NCBI RefSeq assembly: GCF_900537085.1
Contig: NZ_UNRE01000002.1
Coordinates: forward strand, 124,289 to 188,288
DNA length: 64,000 nucleotides
Origin: Agarivorans sp. Alg241-V36
GTDB taxonomy: Bacteria; Pseudomonadota; Gammaproteobacteria; Enterobacterales; Celerinatantimonadaceae
Reading direction: 5' to 3'
The translations under genes and the position numbers were made by a program. Position 1 is the stretch's first letter; each line of letters opens with the position of its first letter. The notes beneath the pieces were generated by a model that did no database searches, was not told where the DNA came from, and saw only the letters and a list, made by a program, of their open reading frames with translations. Below are positions 34,527 to 43,617 of the stretch, in pieces.

Positions 34527-35186
34527 TTAGTACTCTGAGAGAAAATCAAAATCATCCGGATTTTGCTGTTCTAGTTCTGCATCTTCTATAGCGTTGGGCA
34601 AGTTAAGTGCTAGCTTACCATTGTCGTTAATGTTTATCTGTTGGCTAATTTGCTGATTAGCTGTTTTAAGCTCTGGATGCCAAACAACCAGTTGGTAATC
34701 ACCTGCTGGCACTGCAATAAATTCAACCATTCCTTGGGCGTTGGTTTTGTTAAACAAGGGCGTATCAACCAGCAATAAATATGCGCCCATCCAGTCATGA
34801 ATGTTACACCCCATAGGTACCACACCACTGTGGTCGAAGTCATGTTTGCTGTGGGTCTCACCCGATTTAATTTGAAATGAAAACTTGTTATCACCGGCAG
34901 CAGAGTAGATGTGGTGGGTAATGTTGTCATCGTTATTAAAATCAACTTGGCTACCACGTTGCGCCACACTGATGTAAGGCACAAAGGCTTTGTCTCGTTG
35001 GCCTATCACAACGGTTTGTTGGTTTACCTCATTAAGTTGATGGCCTAGTGGCTCGAGATAAACCACCACATTAGCGGCGGGGCTGCCATCAGGCTGGCTG
35101 AGACTTAACTGGTAGCTAAAGTTTGAATTGGCAAGGCTCGAAAAGCTGAGAAGTACTAACGCTAAACTGGTGACTATGTTTCTCAT
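34527..35186 (-). CDS. periplasmic cupredoxin-like protein (methylamine utilisation protein type)
   Basis: A 219-residue exported protein with signal peptide ending in SSLA. The core is a cupredoxin-type beta-sandwich: VDFNNDDNITHHIYSAAGD holds a His, and PMGCNIHDWMGAYLLLVDTPLF holds Cys, His and Met in the spacing expected of a type I copper site. Similar proteins are annotated as methylamine utilisation or plastocyanin-like; no methylamine genes are here. A C-terminal beta domain (PAGDYQLVVWHP) and an acidic tail follow. AAGGA supports the ATG at 35186. The next gene begins about 15 bases downstream, so it is the first gene of the operon and a plausible copper or redox input to the sensor. 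Confidence 0.75.
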   Translation of the reverse strand: MRNIVTSLALVLLSFSSLANSNFSYQLSLSQPDGSPAANVVVYLEPLGHQLNEVNQQTVVIGQRDKAFVPYISVAQRGSQVDFNNDDNITHHIYSAAGDNKFSFQIKSGETHSKHDFDHSGVVPMGCNIHDWMGAYLLLVDTPLFNKTNAQGMVEFIAVPAGDYQLVVWHPELKTANQQISQQININDNGKLALNLPNAIEDAELEQQNPDDFDFLSEY

Positions 35187-35440
35187 CGGCATCCTTTCGC
35201 CACATTACTGGTGGCTGATGAAATCTGTTGGTGGTAATGATTCTAGTACTTAGACCTTAGCACTTAGCCAAATATTACAGCTTGTTTGGTTTAGGCTCCA
35301 TTAACTGATTTAAGTGTATGCACTTGGGGACTGATTGAGGAAGGGGAACTTGCGCTAAATGCGACTTATCTAAGCGGCTTATTTAAGTAAACTGGGGTTG
35401 AACGGTCAAGAGTGCCGCATTCATGCAGTTAAAGGGCAAT

Positions 35441-35470
35441 AAAAAAGCAAACCCAATGGTTTGCTTTTTT
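35441..35470. terminator. bidirectional intrinsic terminator
   Basis: AAAAAAGCAAACC (35441-35453), loop CAAT and GGTTTGCTTTTTT (35458-35470) are exact complements with A/T tracts at both ends. It closes the small minus-strand gene at 35473. Confidence 0.85.
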
Positions 35471-35472
35471 GC

Positions 35473-35646
35473 TTACTCAGGTTTGCGCTTACCTGTCATA
35501 AATTCTTCGAGAATCTCGGGAGTTAATTCACCGGCTTCTTCTAAGCGCTTTAGCTCCGCTACAATAAGCTTTTGCTCTTCCATTGATGGGACTGGAAGCT
35601 CAGGCTCTTTTTCGATGCCTTCTGGAATATTTAAATTATCTAACAT
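35473..35646 (-). CDS. small acidic conserved-looking protein, unknown
   Basis: A 57-residue protein starting MLDNLNIPEGIEKEP at 35646, after an in-frame upstream extension without a ribosome site. It is charged, with a helical part PSMEEQKLIVAELKRLEEAG and a Lys-rich end. A strong terminator immediately follows its stop, which supports a real transcript. I do not recognise the family. Confidence 0.55.
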   Translation of the reverse strand: MLDNLNIPEGIEKEPELPVPSMEEQKLIVAELKRLEEAGELTPEILEEFMTGKRKPE

Positions 35647-35801
35647 GGTGGCTCTCACGATAAAACTTAGTTGGACTAAGTATATCAGCAAATGGGTGTT
35701 CAGTAGCAGTGCTTGGATATTGAAAAGTTATTGCTCGATGATCTAAATCATCACCTGCCTAGTAAGCATTAGCATTAGCTGAGCGCCGAAGGCCTTAAAC
35801 A

Positions 35802-36035
35802 ATGGTGAGCCCGAGTATGAAAAATCAAATTAATCCCAAACGTTTACTTAATAGTAAGTGGACTAAACAAGCAGTGGTGAACAAGCAAAAGCATTTTATA
35901 GTGACAGAGTTGGAGCTTGATGAATTACAAGCAGTGCAACGTTGCGTGATTCAAGCGGTTTATAACCAGCAAGACTTTGAGATTGATTGGCGAGAGCTAA
36001 AAGATCGCTGCCATTGGCAGCAAGGATGGAAGTAG
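35802..36035 (+). CDS. TIGR02450-family small Trp-rich conserved protein
   Basis: A 77-residue protein with the pattern of the TIGR02450 family: NPKRLLNSKWTKQAVVNKQKHFIV near the start and DWRELKDRCHWQQGW at the end, with conserved Lys, Trp and Cys residues. The role of the family is unknown. The ATG at 35802 gives five extra residues over an ATG at 35817; neither has a clear ribosome site. It lies in a small-gene region beside ppiC. Confidence 0.75.
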   Translation: MVSPSMKNQINPKRLLNSKWTKQAVVNKQKHFIVTELELDELQAVQRCVIQAVYNQQDFEIDWRELKDRCHWQQGWK

Positions 36036-36076
36036 TAAAGTTAGGCACTGCTTTACAGTGCCTAAACTAGAGTGCA

Positions 36077-36355
36077 TTAGCTGCGGCTAGTCACTTCTAG
36101 TAAGTGATAACCAAACTGGGTTTTCACTGGACCATGCACAGTATTAAGCGCTTCGTTAAATACTACTGTGTCAAACTCTGGCACCATATCGCCTTTATTA
36201 AACTCACCAAGTTCGCCGCCGTTTGCCCCTGATGGGCAGTTTGAGTGCTGCTTGGCGATGTCGGTAAATGCGGCCCCGCCTTCAATTTGTGCTTTTAGAT
36301 CTAAACACTGTTGCTCGGTATCTACCAGAATATGGCGTGCGCTTGCTCTTGGCAT
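36077..36355 (-). CDS. ppiC: PpiC-type parvulin peptidyl-prolyl isomerase
   Basis: A 92-residue single-domain parvulin, close to the E. coli PpiC length. Characteristic features are ASARHILVDTEQQC, FTDIAKQHSNCPSGANGGELGEF, GDMVPEFDTVVF and VKTQFGYHLLEV, covering the active-site His pair and the Cys/Phe cleft. It is cytosolic (no signal peptide) and catalyses cis/trans isomerisation of prolyl bonds. Confidence 0.95.
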   Translation of the reverse strand: MPRASARHILVDTEQQCLDLKAQIEGGAAFTDIAKQHSNCPSGANGGELGEFNKGDMVPEFDTVVFNEALNTVHGPVKTQFGYHLLEVTSRS

Positions 36356-36496
36356 GAGATGTCCTCTGTATATGTCGCTGTTAATGGCTAAGCCCTATTT
36401 ACTTACTGAATGCTTAGCTTGAGAGGGCAAATGTAGTGGTAAAGCTTAGTGTCTGTCAAATTGGGAAAGCACGCTTTGTGCTTCCCCAGTCAAACT

Positions 36497-37156
36497 TTAT
36501 AACACGGTAATAACGTCTTGCTCTGGTAAGCGAGCTTTTGGTAGACCGTGGTTGTAGTCTTCACCGTCTAAGTGGTAGCCCAGTGCTAAAGCAAAGTGGC
36601 AAACGTGCCCATCAAGTTCTTGCTCGAAAATCTCGCCAATTAACGCTGAATCCACACCTTCCATTGGGGTTGAAGCAATGCCTAAACGCGCTAATACGTG
36701 CAAGGTATTACCTAATGCAATGTAGGTTTGCGCCTTGGTCCAGTTACCGTTAAAGCCACTCTCGTCGGTATTGGCTTCAGCAAAGCTAAATCCGCCGTTC
36801 AGCATCGCGTCGTACATGTCTGCCGGTAAGTGGCCAGAGCTTACTTCAACGTCTACCACTTTGCGGTAGTCATCTTTAGTAAAGTTGGGGTTATGAGCAA
36901 ACAAAATGATGTGTGAAGCTTCGGTTGCGTGTGCTTGGTTAAACTGATGCATATTAGCGAAGCTGTCATGAAAGCGTTGCTTAGCTTCGCTGCTTTCTAG
37001 CACGATAAATTTCCAAGGCTGCGAGTTGATTGAAGACGCGGATAAGCGAATGGCTTCTTTAATTACGCTCATGTCCTCTGCTGAAATACGCTTTGAGGCA
37101 TCATACTTTTTAGCAGTGTAGCGGCTGTTTAGATCGTTAATAATTGGGTGAGACAT
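36497..37156 (-). CDS. NfsB-type nitroreductase family flavoprotein
   Basis: A 219-residue FMN-dependent NAD(P)H nitroreductase of the NfsB/FRP group. Features are LNSRYTAKKYDASKRI near the start, LSASSINSQPWKFIVLES (FMN phosphate and ring contacts), and GNTLHVLARLGIASTPMEGVDSALI toward the end, matching NfsB. It reduces nitroaromatics and quinones and may act as a dihydropteridine reductase. It is monocistronic, with about 250 gene-free bases separating it from the amylase. Confidence 0.9.
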   Translation of the reverse strand: MSHPIINDLNSRYTAKKYDASKRISAEDMSVIKEAIRLSASSINSQPWKFIVLESSEAKQRFHDSFANMHQFNQAHATEASHIILFAHNPNFTKDDYRKVVDVEVSSGHLPADMYDAMLNGGFSFAEANTDESGFNGNWTKAQTYIALGNTLHVLARLGIASTPMEGVDSALIGEIFEQELDGHVCHFALALGYHLDGEDYNHGLPKARLPEQDVITVL

Positions 37157-37362
37157 AGGTAAGTCCTCGCTAAGCTTGTTTAGATGGGCGCATCTTATGA
37201 GGTTCTGTTTTTAAGAAACAGGGTCGAACTCTCCAATTATTATGGTCTTTAATGTCCATAATGATGCAGAACTGATAAAGCGAGTGAGTTTTGATGGGAG
37301 CTTAGTAAAGCGTTAAGAGACTAACTTTGTTCGATGAATTTAGAAGACACAGTTGCAGAAAC

Positions 37363-37390
37363 AAAAAAGCCGCTCAATCGCTTGAGCGGC
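37363..37390 (-). terminator. intrinsic terminator of the large amylase gene
   Basis: GCCGCTCAA (37369-37377) pairs with TTGAGCGGC (37382-37390) around a TCGC loop; the AAAAAA tract at 37363-37368 becomes a U-tract on the minus strand. Confidence 0.88.
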
Positions 37391-37413
37391 AAAGGATATA
37401 AAAGGCTATTGGA

Positions 37414-40400
37414 TTACATTGCTTCGATTAAGATCAGCCCTTCGCTGCCCGCATCAAAGCTCACTGTGCCATTGTTTACAGTGGCAATAGAGCCAGTGTA
37501 AGCGTTACGCACGCTGCTGCCGTTGTCGAAGTAGCCAGCCACATTTACAGATACTGTGCCTGAGCCATCTACCACTACAACAACATTGTTGCTTTCACCC
37601 GATACTGGGTTAGTCCAAGTACGCGCAAAAGCCTTACCGTTAGACTGGCTAACAGTAATGTGCTGGCCGGCGCCTACAGCTGGGTTATCACGACGGAACT
37701 GACCCACTTTTTGCCAGTGTTGGTGAACGCTGTTACCTGCTTTGTTCCAGTCGATGCTAGAGCGGCTGCCCTGGTCGGCGTCTGAACCACCATCACCGTT
37801 TACACGGCCAAGTTCATCACCGTAGAACACTTGTACGCCACCAGGTAGTAGCAATAAGGCGGTACCTGCACGTTTCTGGCGGTTGTCGTCACCGTTGTAG
37901 AATACGGCTCCGGTATCGTGGCTAGAAATGTAGCTGAGTGAGTTCCAATCGCTAGAGCTGTTAACTTGGTTAGCGTAATTAGCAAACTCGCTTAGCATAG
38001 TGTCGGTGCTAGAAATCATGCCATTAACAGTGTTTTTGAAGCTGAAGTTAATTACAGAATCAAAGCCACCATCGGTATGATAGTTAGATTGGTTAAATCC
38101 ATGGCCAAATACTTCTGCAGTTGCCCAAAACTCATCGTTCCAATCGGCACCTGGTGCACTAGGGTTGTTTTGACGCCATTCACCTAGCGCGCCTTTGGCT
38201 TCGCTAATTAGGTTAGCCCAGTGGTCGTTAGTTACGTGTTTGGCAGTATCTACACGGAAACCATCGATACCGTAGTCACGCACGTATTGAACTAACCACT
38301 CGGTGATCCAATCACGAACACGCTTGTTACCTTGTGCTTGGTAGTCACTTAAGTAGCCTTGGCCAAAGGTAGATTTATTGGCTAAGAACGGAGGAATACC
38401 CACTTGCTGAGTAGACTCCGTTTTAAAGTCTGGCAAGAAGGCTAAACACTTGGTTAGGTCATCACCACCACAGCCATCGTAGCCCGGTAAACCAACACGT
38501 ACCCAATCTTTACCCCACCAGTTCAACCATAGGTTTTCATCGCCATCGTAGTTGATGAAGTCATGGTAGCCGAACCAGTTTTGACCATTGCTAGGTGTCC
38601 AGTTTGGACCAGCAGTGTCAGAGCCGTAGTTAAACTCATCCATGTCTTTCAGGGTATTGTAACCGGCGTGGTTCATTACCACATCCATCACTACACGAAT
38701 GCCTTGGCTATGCGCTTTATCTACAAAGGCTTTAAACTCTGCAGGTGTACCCATGTTGGCATCAAGGTTGGTGTAATCTTGTACGTAGTAACCGTGGTAA
38801 GCGTAGTGAGCAAAATCACCGTCGCTGCCGCCACCTACAAAGCCGTGAGCTTGTTCGTAAGGTGCCGTTAACCAAATGGCGTTAATACCCAAATCGGTGA
38901 AGTAGCCTTCATCCAATTTCGCGGTTAAGCCAGCAATATCACCACCATGGAAGGTACCAATGTTTTTGCCTGTGGCATCAACACTTGGACGGCCATAAGA
39001 GTTGTTATTGCTTGAGTTACCATCGTTAAAACGGTCGGTAATTACAAAGTAAACGTTAGCGTTATCCCATGTGAAGTCAGACGCTGTTGGCTGCTCAACT
39101 TTGGTAATGGTGAAACACTGGTTAGCGTTGCTGTTTGCGTTTTCTGCATACAAACATACTTGCAAAGACTCACCAACGGCTAGGTTGCTGCCAACCGAAA
39201 TGCTTTCGCCATTGCTATAAGCAATGCCGTTAACTGGATCGCTACCATCGGTAGTGTATAAGCCACCGGTAACGTCATCACCCGTAGCACCTAAGGTGAT
39301 GCTTACTTCGTTTGTCCAGAAGGTGCTTATTGCAGGATCAATACTTACCTTGGCATCATCGCTAGGTATTTCACAAGTATCAGTCCAACTCTGGCTGCTA
39401 ATGGTGTAACAACCGTTTTTGTCGCGGAATAGATCATCCGTTTGGCTATTGCCTTGGTTGCTAAAGATAAGTTTGCTTGAGTCACTGTTCTCAAACTTAA
39501 ACTCATGCCAGTTTTCACCAAGGGCTGTCATTGCATCACCAGGCCAAGCTGAATCTGCTTCAGTACCTGCAGGAAGGGCATCCCAGTGGTGAATTGACGG
39601 CGTCCATTCTGCTGGCGCGTTTAGGTAAACGGTAAAGCCAGTTTCTGGAGCGGCAATCTTATTGTAGGTATAGGTTTGAGTAACCGAACCTTGAGCATTG
39701 GCTACAAATACCTGTAACTCAACGGACTCGCCTACAGCAAGCTCACCACCAATGTTGATGATGTCGCCATTGCTAAAGTTTACACCTTGGGTGCCACCAG
39801 TTGTGCTTAGCTGGTAGCTGCTATCTGTAACGTTTTCGCCTTTGTAGCTTAAGGTTACCGCTAGTGTGTCGGTGCTAAAGTCACTGCTGCCAGGGCTAAC
39901 AGTTAGCTCTGGTTTGGTTTCAATAATGACTACGTCGGCAGCGATAGCTTTGCTTGAAGCATTAAAGCTGATGTTGTAGTTGGTATTGTCTTCAACTTGG
40001 AAATCTTGGTTAGGGTAGTTTTCGCCCCAGCTGCCGTTGTCAGAACATGCAGCAATCTTAAAGCGTGCTGGGCTTTCTTCACCGGCAAAGGCTTGGGTTA
40101 GCTCATATAGGCCAGTTGCAGAGTTAAGTTGCAATGGAGTTTGGCCCCAGCCATTTGGCGTGCCGCGGAAACACCATACTGCAGGCTCTTGGCCAGCAAC
40201 GGTAATGTCTACGCTGGCGGTATTACTTACCGCGCCTTGGTTATCGCTAACTTGTAAAGTAACGGTTTCGCTTTGGGTGAAGGTAACACTAATAGATTCA
40301 GTGGTTTCGCCAGTGCTCCACGAATAACTGGCAATGCTTCCATCGTTATCGCTAGAGCCGCTTGCCGAGAAGGTGATGCTAGTGCCTGCATCTACGGTTT

Positions 40401-40740
40401 GCGCGTTTGCTGGTGAGATAACAGCAGTTGGCGCTTGGTTACTATCACAGTTTGCTACCGATACTGCGTCGATATTTTTGCTGTCACTGTAAAAGGTTAT
40501 TTGGTAGCTACCGGCCGATACGCGGTAGTCTTGGTTGGGGTAGGCTTCTTGCCAATTGCCCCAACGGTCAATTTTAAAACGTGGGTCGTTGTTGCCAAAG
40601 GTTTGGCAGGTTTGAAACTCGGTACTAGATACCTGATCCATGGCGGTGGTTTGCCAGCCATTTGGCGTGCCACGGAACTCCCATTCTGCTTGAGCAGAGA
40701 GAGAAGCCGTTAACAAGCCAAGGAGTACTACCTTGTTCAT
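37414..40740 (-). CDS. large secreted multidomain alpha-amylase (GH13, MalS-like catalytic domain)
   Basis: An 1108-residue exported amylase. After the signal peptide (LSAQA) come two related binding-like domains starting EFRGTPNGWQ (~20-110) and CFRGTPNGWG (~188-275), with a PKD domain between (~118-183, ASGSSDNDGSIASYSW). Next come an Ig-like domain, a CBM26-type starch-binding domain (~370-455, VYLNAPAEW, WPGDAMTALGENW) and another Ig-like domain. The GH13 domain (~555-1020) has all four regions intact: VVMDVVMNHAG, GFRVDTAKH, WATAEVFGHG and ISSHDTG. It ends in an all-beta domain. It should hydrolyse starch or glycogen outside the cell. It stands alone, with a strong terminator. Confidence 0.93.
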   Translation of the reverse strand: MNKVVLLGLLTASLSAQAEWEFRGTPNGWQTTAMDQVSSTEFQTCQTFGNNDPRFKIDRWGNWQEAYPNQDYRVSAGSYQITFYSDSKNIDAVSVANCDSNQAPTAVISPANAQTVDAGTSITFSASGSSDNDGSIASYSWSTGETTESISVTFTQSETVTLQVSDNQGAVSNTASVDITVAGQEPAVWCFRGTPNGWGQTPLQLNSATGLYELTQAFAGEESPARFKIAACSDNGSWGENYPNQDFQVEDNTNYNISFNASSKAIAADVVIIETKPELTVSPGSSDFSTDTLAVTLSYKGENVTDSSYQLSTTGGTQGVNFSNGDIINIGGELAVGESVELQVFVANAQGSVTQTYTYNKIAAPETGFTVYLNAPAEWTPSIHHWDALPAGTEADSAWPGDAMTALGENWHEFKFENSDSSKLIFSNQGNSQTDDLFRDKNGCYTISSQSWTDTCEIPSDDAKVSIDPAISTFWTNEVSITLGATGDDVTGGLYTTDGSDPVNGIAYSNGESISVGSNLAVGESLQVCLYAENANSNANQCFTITKVEQPTASDFTWDNANVYFVITDRFNDGNSSNNNSYGRPSVDATGKNIGTFHGGDIAGLTAKLDEGYFTDLGINAIWLTAPYEQAHGFVGGGSDGDFAHYAYHGYYVQDYTNLDANMGTPAEFKAFVDKAHSQGIRVVMDVVMNHAGYNTLKDMDEFNYGSDTAGPNWTPSNGQNWFGYHDFINYDGDENLWLNWWGKDWVRVGLPGYDGCGGDDLTKCLAFLPDFKTESTQQVGIPPFLANKSTFGQGYLSDYQAQGNKRVRDWITEWLVQYVRDYGIDGFRVDTAKHVTNDHWANLISEAKGALGEWRQNNPSAPGADWNDEFWATAEVFGHGFNQSNYHTDGGFDSVINFSFKNTVNGMISSTDTMLSEFANYANQVNSSSDWNSLSYISSHDTGAVFYNGDDNRQKRAGTALLLLPGGVQVFYGDELGRVNGDGGSDADQGSRSSIDWNKAGNSVHQHWQKVGQFRRDNPAVGAGQHITVSQSNGKAFARTWTNPVSGESNNVVVVVDGSGTVSVNVAGYFDNGSSVRNAYTGSIATVNNGTVSFDAGSEGLILIEAM

Positions 40741-41191
40741 GTCATTTCCTTATTCGAGTATTTATTGTGATAGCCAAAGGCATATCAAGCTGTTAGCCAA
40801 TGTTAAATGACTCTTGGCGGTCATTTATTGCGCGACCATAACGCTGGTCAAACAAAAAATAGCTTTAAAAATGAGCAAACTGAGGTATTCATCAAATAAA
40901 TATATTGATTTTGTGATTGAAAAGGATTTCATTTTATTTGTCATATCAACCAAATGTTTATATTCCGCTGATTATTCACAAATTTTGTTTTAACCAGATA
41001 AGTCACTGTGAGGTGGCATATCCGCAACATTTCTAATAATTGGCTGAGGGCAAGTGGATAAGGCCAAGCGTGTTTTGATATCGCACTCATCAAACCACGG
41101 GTTTACTCGAGCCATTACTGGATAAAATGCCAAAGAGTTTGGCATTTGGGGAGGGCGGAGCGACTCAGAGTTGCGGCTAAATGGTGTTCGT
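40741..41191. other. 451-base gene-free region upstream of the amylase, with one hairpin
   Basis: No coding frame was found. It should hold the amylase promoter. A perfect 10-bp hairpin, AAATGCCAAA (41125-41134) against TTTGGCATTT (41138-41147) with a three-base loop, lies near the DUF1330 gene stop and may end that transcript. I did not find a convincing CRP site. Confidence 0.5.
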
Positions 41192-41476
41192 CTAGTTACT
41201 GTAACTACTAATGTTTACCTCTGCGGCCCTATCTCGCAGTGGTATAAGTGCTTGGTAAGTGGGTGAATAGTACCAATGCTCAAGTTGCTCAGTGCTGCTA
41301 AATTCAATCACAACGCTTTGCTCAAACTGGCTACAACCTGCTAATTGCTTGTGCCATTGCCCACGCAGCAATACCTTGGCTTTATAGGGGGCTAAAGACT
41401 CGCCAACACCCTTCACATATTGCTGCCAAAGCTCTTGGTTTTTGATCTTTACTTGTCCCAATAAAAACGCTGCCAT
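41192..41476 (-). CDS. DUF1330 family protein
   Basis: A 94-residue cytosolic ferredoxin-like-fold protein of the DUF1330 family: FLLGQVKIKNQELWQQYVKG near the start, VLLRGQWHKQL in the middle and VVIEFSSTEQLEHWYYSPTYQALIPLRDRAAEVNI at the end, which is the usual family ending. Function is unknown. It is transcribed divergently from the PhoD-like gene. Confidence 0.88.
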   Translation of the reverse strand: MAAFLLGQVKIKNQELWQQYVKGVGESLAPYKAKVLLRGQWHKQLAGCSQFEQSVVIEFSSTEQLEHWYYSPTYQALIPLRDRAAEVNISSYSN

Positions 41477-41601
41477 ACTGCCTCAAAACGTGTTTCCTAT
41501 ATTGCTTTTAAAGCTAGTCTTAATATGCTCACTTGGAAACCGATAAATTATTCGACATAACGCGTAATGGTCTTTTCCTGAAGCGCTTGTATACTTTTGA
41601 T

Positions 41602-43521
41602 ATGAGTGAAGAAAATTTAGCACTAGTTTTAGCCGGCCCGATCCTAAGACAAATCAGCACCACTAAGCTGAGCATGTGGATTGCCACGTCGCAAACCATA
41701 GAGCTGCAACTTAGCTTACAGCCTGAGGGCCAGTCGCCACTATTATTTGACCATCAGCAAATCATGCAAACTAGCCAATGCATGTGCGCTGGTGAGCGAC
41801 TTTATTACTATTTAATTGAGCTAGAACTAGAGCCAAGCTTGCCTGTGGATACTTGGGTTACTTACGATTTAGGCCTAATTAAGGCCGGTGAATCAGCGCC
41901 CTTAGCCTGGCGGGATTGGGCGCCAGAACTGGTGTATCCACCGCGCAGCTTACCGGGTTTTGTGGTACCTAATAAGGTCAAGCAAATGCTGCACGGCTCG
42001 TGTCGTAAACCGCACTTTGCCAGTGGCGATGGTTTGGTTAGAGCGGATGCTTGGTTAGCCGAACAAGAGTTAGAGAGCTGGCCCAGTTTGCTAATGCTAA
42101 GTGGCGACCAAGTATATGCCGACGATGTTGCCACTCCCATGTTGGTGGCTATTCACCAGTTAATTGCCCGCTTAGGCTTGGCTAATGAGCCTTTCCAAGA
42201 GAGTAAACTAGCGGCTAGCGAGCCACTTCATGCGCAAGGGCACTACTTGTCACGCCAAGAGCTATTACCCAAAGAGGGAGTAGAACTGGCTGCTAATAAA
42301 GCTTTGTTTAGTGCGGTGAAAAAACCTATTTTCACCTCTGATCATGCTAACAATCATTTGATCTCGTTGGCCGAAATGCTCGCCATGTACTTGTTGGTGT
42401 GGTCACCTAGCGCTTGGTCCAAGCTGGATATGAGCCCGCCCGAAGACCTAAGCTTGGAGCAATTGGATGAGTTTGTTAAGCAGCGCGAAACCCTACAAGG
42501 TTTTGTTGAGGGCTTAGCTAAAGTGCAGCGCCTAATGGCGCACTTGCCTTGCGCGATGATGTTTGATGACCACGACGTAACCGACGATTGGAATTTAACT
42601 GCAGCTTGGGAGCAAAGCGCTTACGGCCATCCCTTTTCTAAACGGATTATTGGCAATGCCTTAGTCGCTTACTTTTTATGCCAAGGCTGGGGCAATGCAC
42701 CAGATAACTTTTCAGCGAAGTTGTTGGGCGAACTGCAAGCTAGCTTGTTGGCCCCCGGTAGCCAGCAACACTTAGATTTAATCGATACCCTACTTAGCTA
42801 CCCCCAGTGGCATTACCATTGGGATACCGAGCCTAAATTATTAGTATTGGATACTCGAACCCATCGTTGGCGCTCGGAGCGCAATCTTAATTCCCCTTCG
42901 GGCTTAATGGATTGGGAAGCGCTTACCGATTTACAGCAGCAATTGATTGGCCTTGATGCAGTGATATTGGTTTCACCCGCACCAATGTTTGGGGTGAAGC
43001 TGATAGAGGTGATTCAACGGCTATTTACCTTGGCAGGAAAGCCATTGCTGGTGGATGCAGAGAACTGGATGGCGCACCCTGGCTCGGCTAACGCTTTATT
43101 AAACTTATTTCGCCACCCCAAAACGCCGCAGCATTTTGTGATTTTATCTGGTGATGTGCATTACTCATTTGCTTATCAAATTCAGCTACGTGGCAGAGAA
43201 GGTGGCCCCGACATTTGGCAAATTACCAGCAGTGGCATAAAAAACCAGTTTCCCGAAGGCTTGCTGGATGCCCTTGACCGGATCAATCGCTGGCTATATT
43301 CACCTCGCTCACCACTTAATTGGTTTACTCGCCGCAGACGAATGCGAATTGTGCCTCATCGACCAGAAAATGCTGCTCGTGGAGAACGTTTATTAAATGC
43401 TTCTGGTATTGGTTTGCTTAAGCTAAATAGCGATGGCTCTCCCAAGGCTGTGCTGCAATTAACCGCCAAAGGCGAGGCAATAGCCTTTGAAATGTCTGAG
43501 CAAGATGCACGCTGGGAATAA
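41602..43521 (+). CDS. PhoD-like metallophosphatase family protein
   Basis: About 639 residues, without a signal peptide, so probably cytosolic. Metal-site motifs of the PhoD/alkaline phosphatase D-like superfamily are clear: LLMLSGDQVYADD (~170), CAMMFDDHDVTDDWN (~330) and FVILSGDVHYSF (~525). The N-terminal part is a beta-domain (LALVLAGPILRQISTTKLSMWIATS). A TTG at 41533 is in frame but without ribosome site; MSEENLALV at 41602 fits the family start better. Most PhoD enzymes are exported, so a cytosolic version is slightly odd. The MMPL operon starts 97 bases later on the same strand, and the gene could be its first member. Confidence 0.75.
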   Translation: MSEENLALVLAGPILRQISTTKLSMWIATSQTIELQLSLQPEGQSPLLFDHQQIMQTSQCMCAGERLYYYLIELELEPSLPVDTWVTYDLGLIKAGESAPLAWRDWAPELVYPPRSLPGFVVPNKVKQMLHGSCRKPHFASGDGLVRADAWLAEQELESWPSLLMLSGDQVYADDVATPMLVAIHQLIARLGLANEPFQESKLAASEPLHAQGHYLSRQELLPKEGVELAANKALFSAVKKPIFTSDHANNHLISLAEMLAMYLLVWSPSAWSKLDMSPPEDLSLEQLDEFVKQRETLQGFVEGLAKVQRLMAHLPCAMMFDDHDVTDDWNLTAAWEQSAYGHPFSKRIIGNALVAYFLCQGWGNAPDNFSAKLLGELQASLLAPGSQQHLDLIDTLLSYPQWHYHWDTEPKLLVLDTRTHRWRSERNLNSPSGLMDWEALTDLQQQLIGLDAVILVSPAPMFGVKLIEVIQRLFTLAGKPLLVDAENWMAHPGSANALLNLFRHPKTPQHFVILSGDVHYSFAYQIQLRGREGGPDIWQITSSGIKNQFPEGLLDALDRINRWLYSPRSPLNWFTRRRRMRIVPHRPENAARGERLLNASGIGLLKLNSDGSPKAVLQLTAKGEAIAFEMSEQDARWE

Positions 43522-43617
43522 AAGTTTTTGTAACTGATTCATTTTTATTGAAAATAAATTGCGTGTTCCTTGGTCTAGTTAAACAGGCAGTATTTTTAAG
43601 TTAGTAAAAGGCGGACT

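Noticed and set aside
40741-41191. Possible CRP or MalT-type site upstream of the amylase gene
   Set aside because: TGTGA-like half-sites are present, but no proper two-sided site could be shown.
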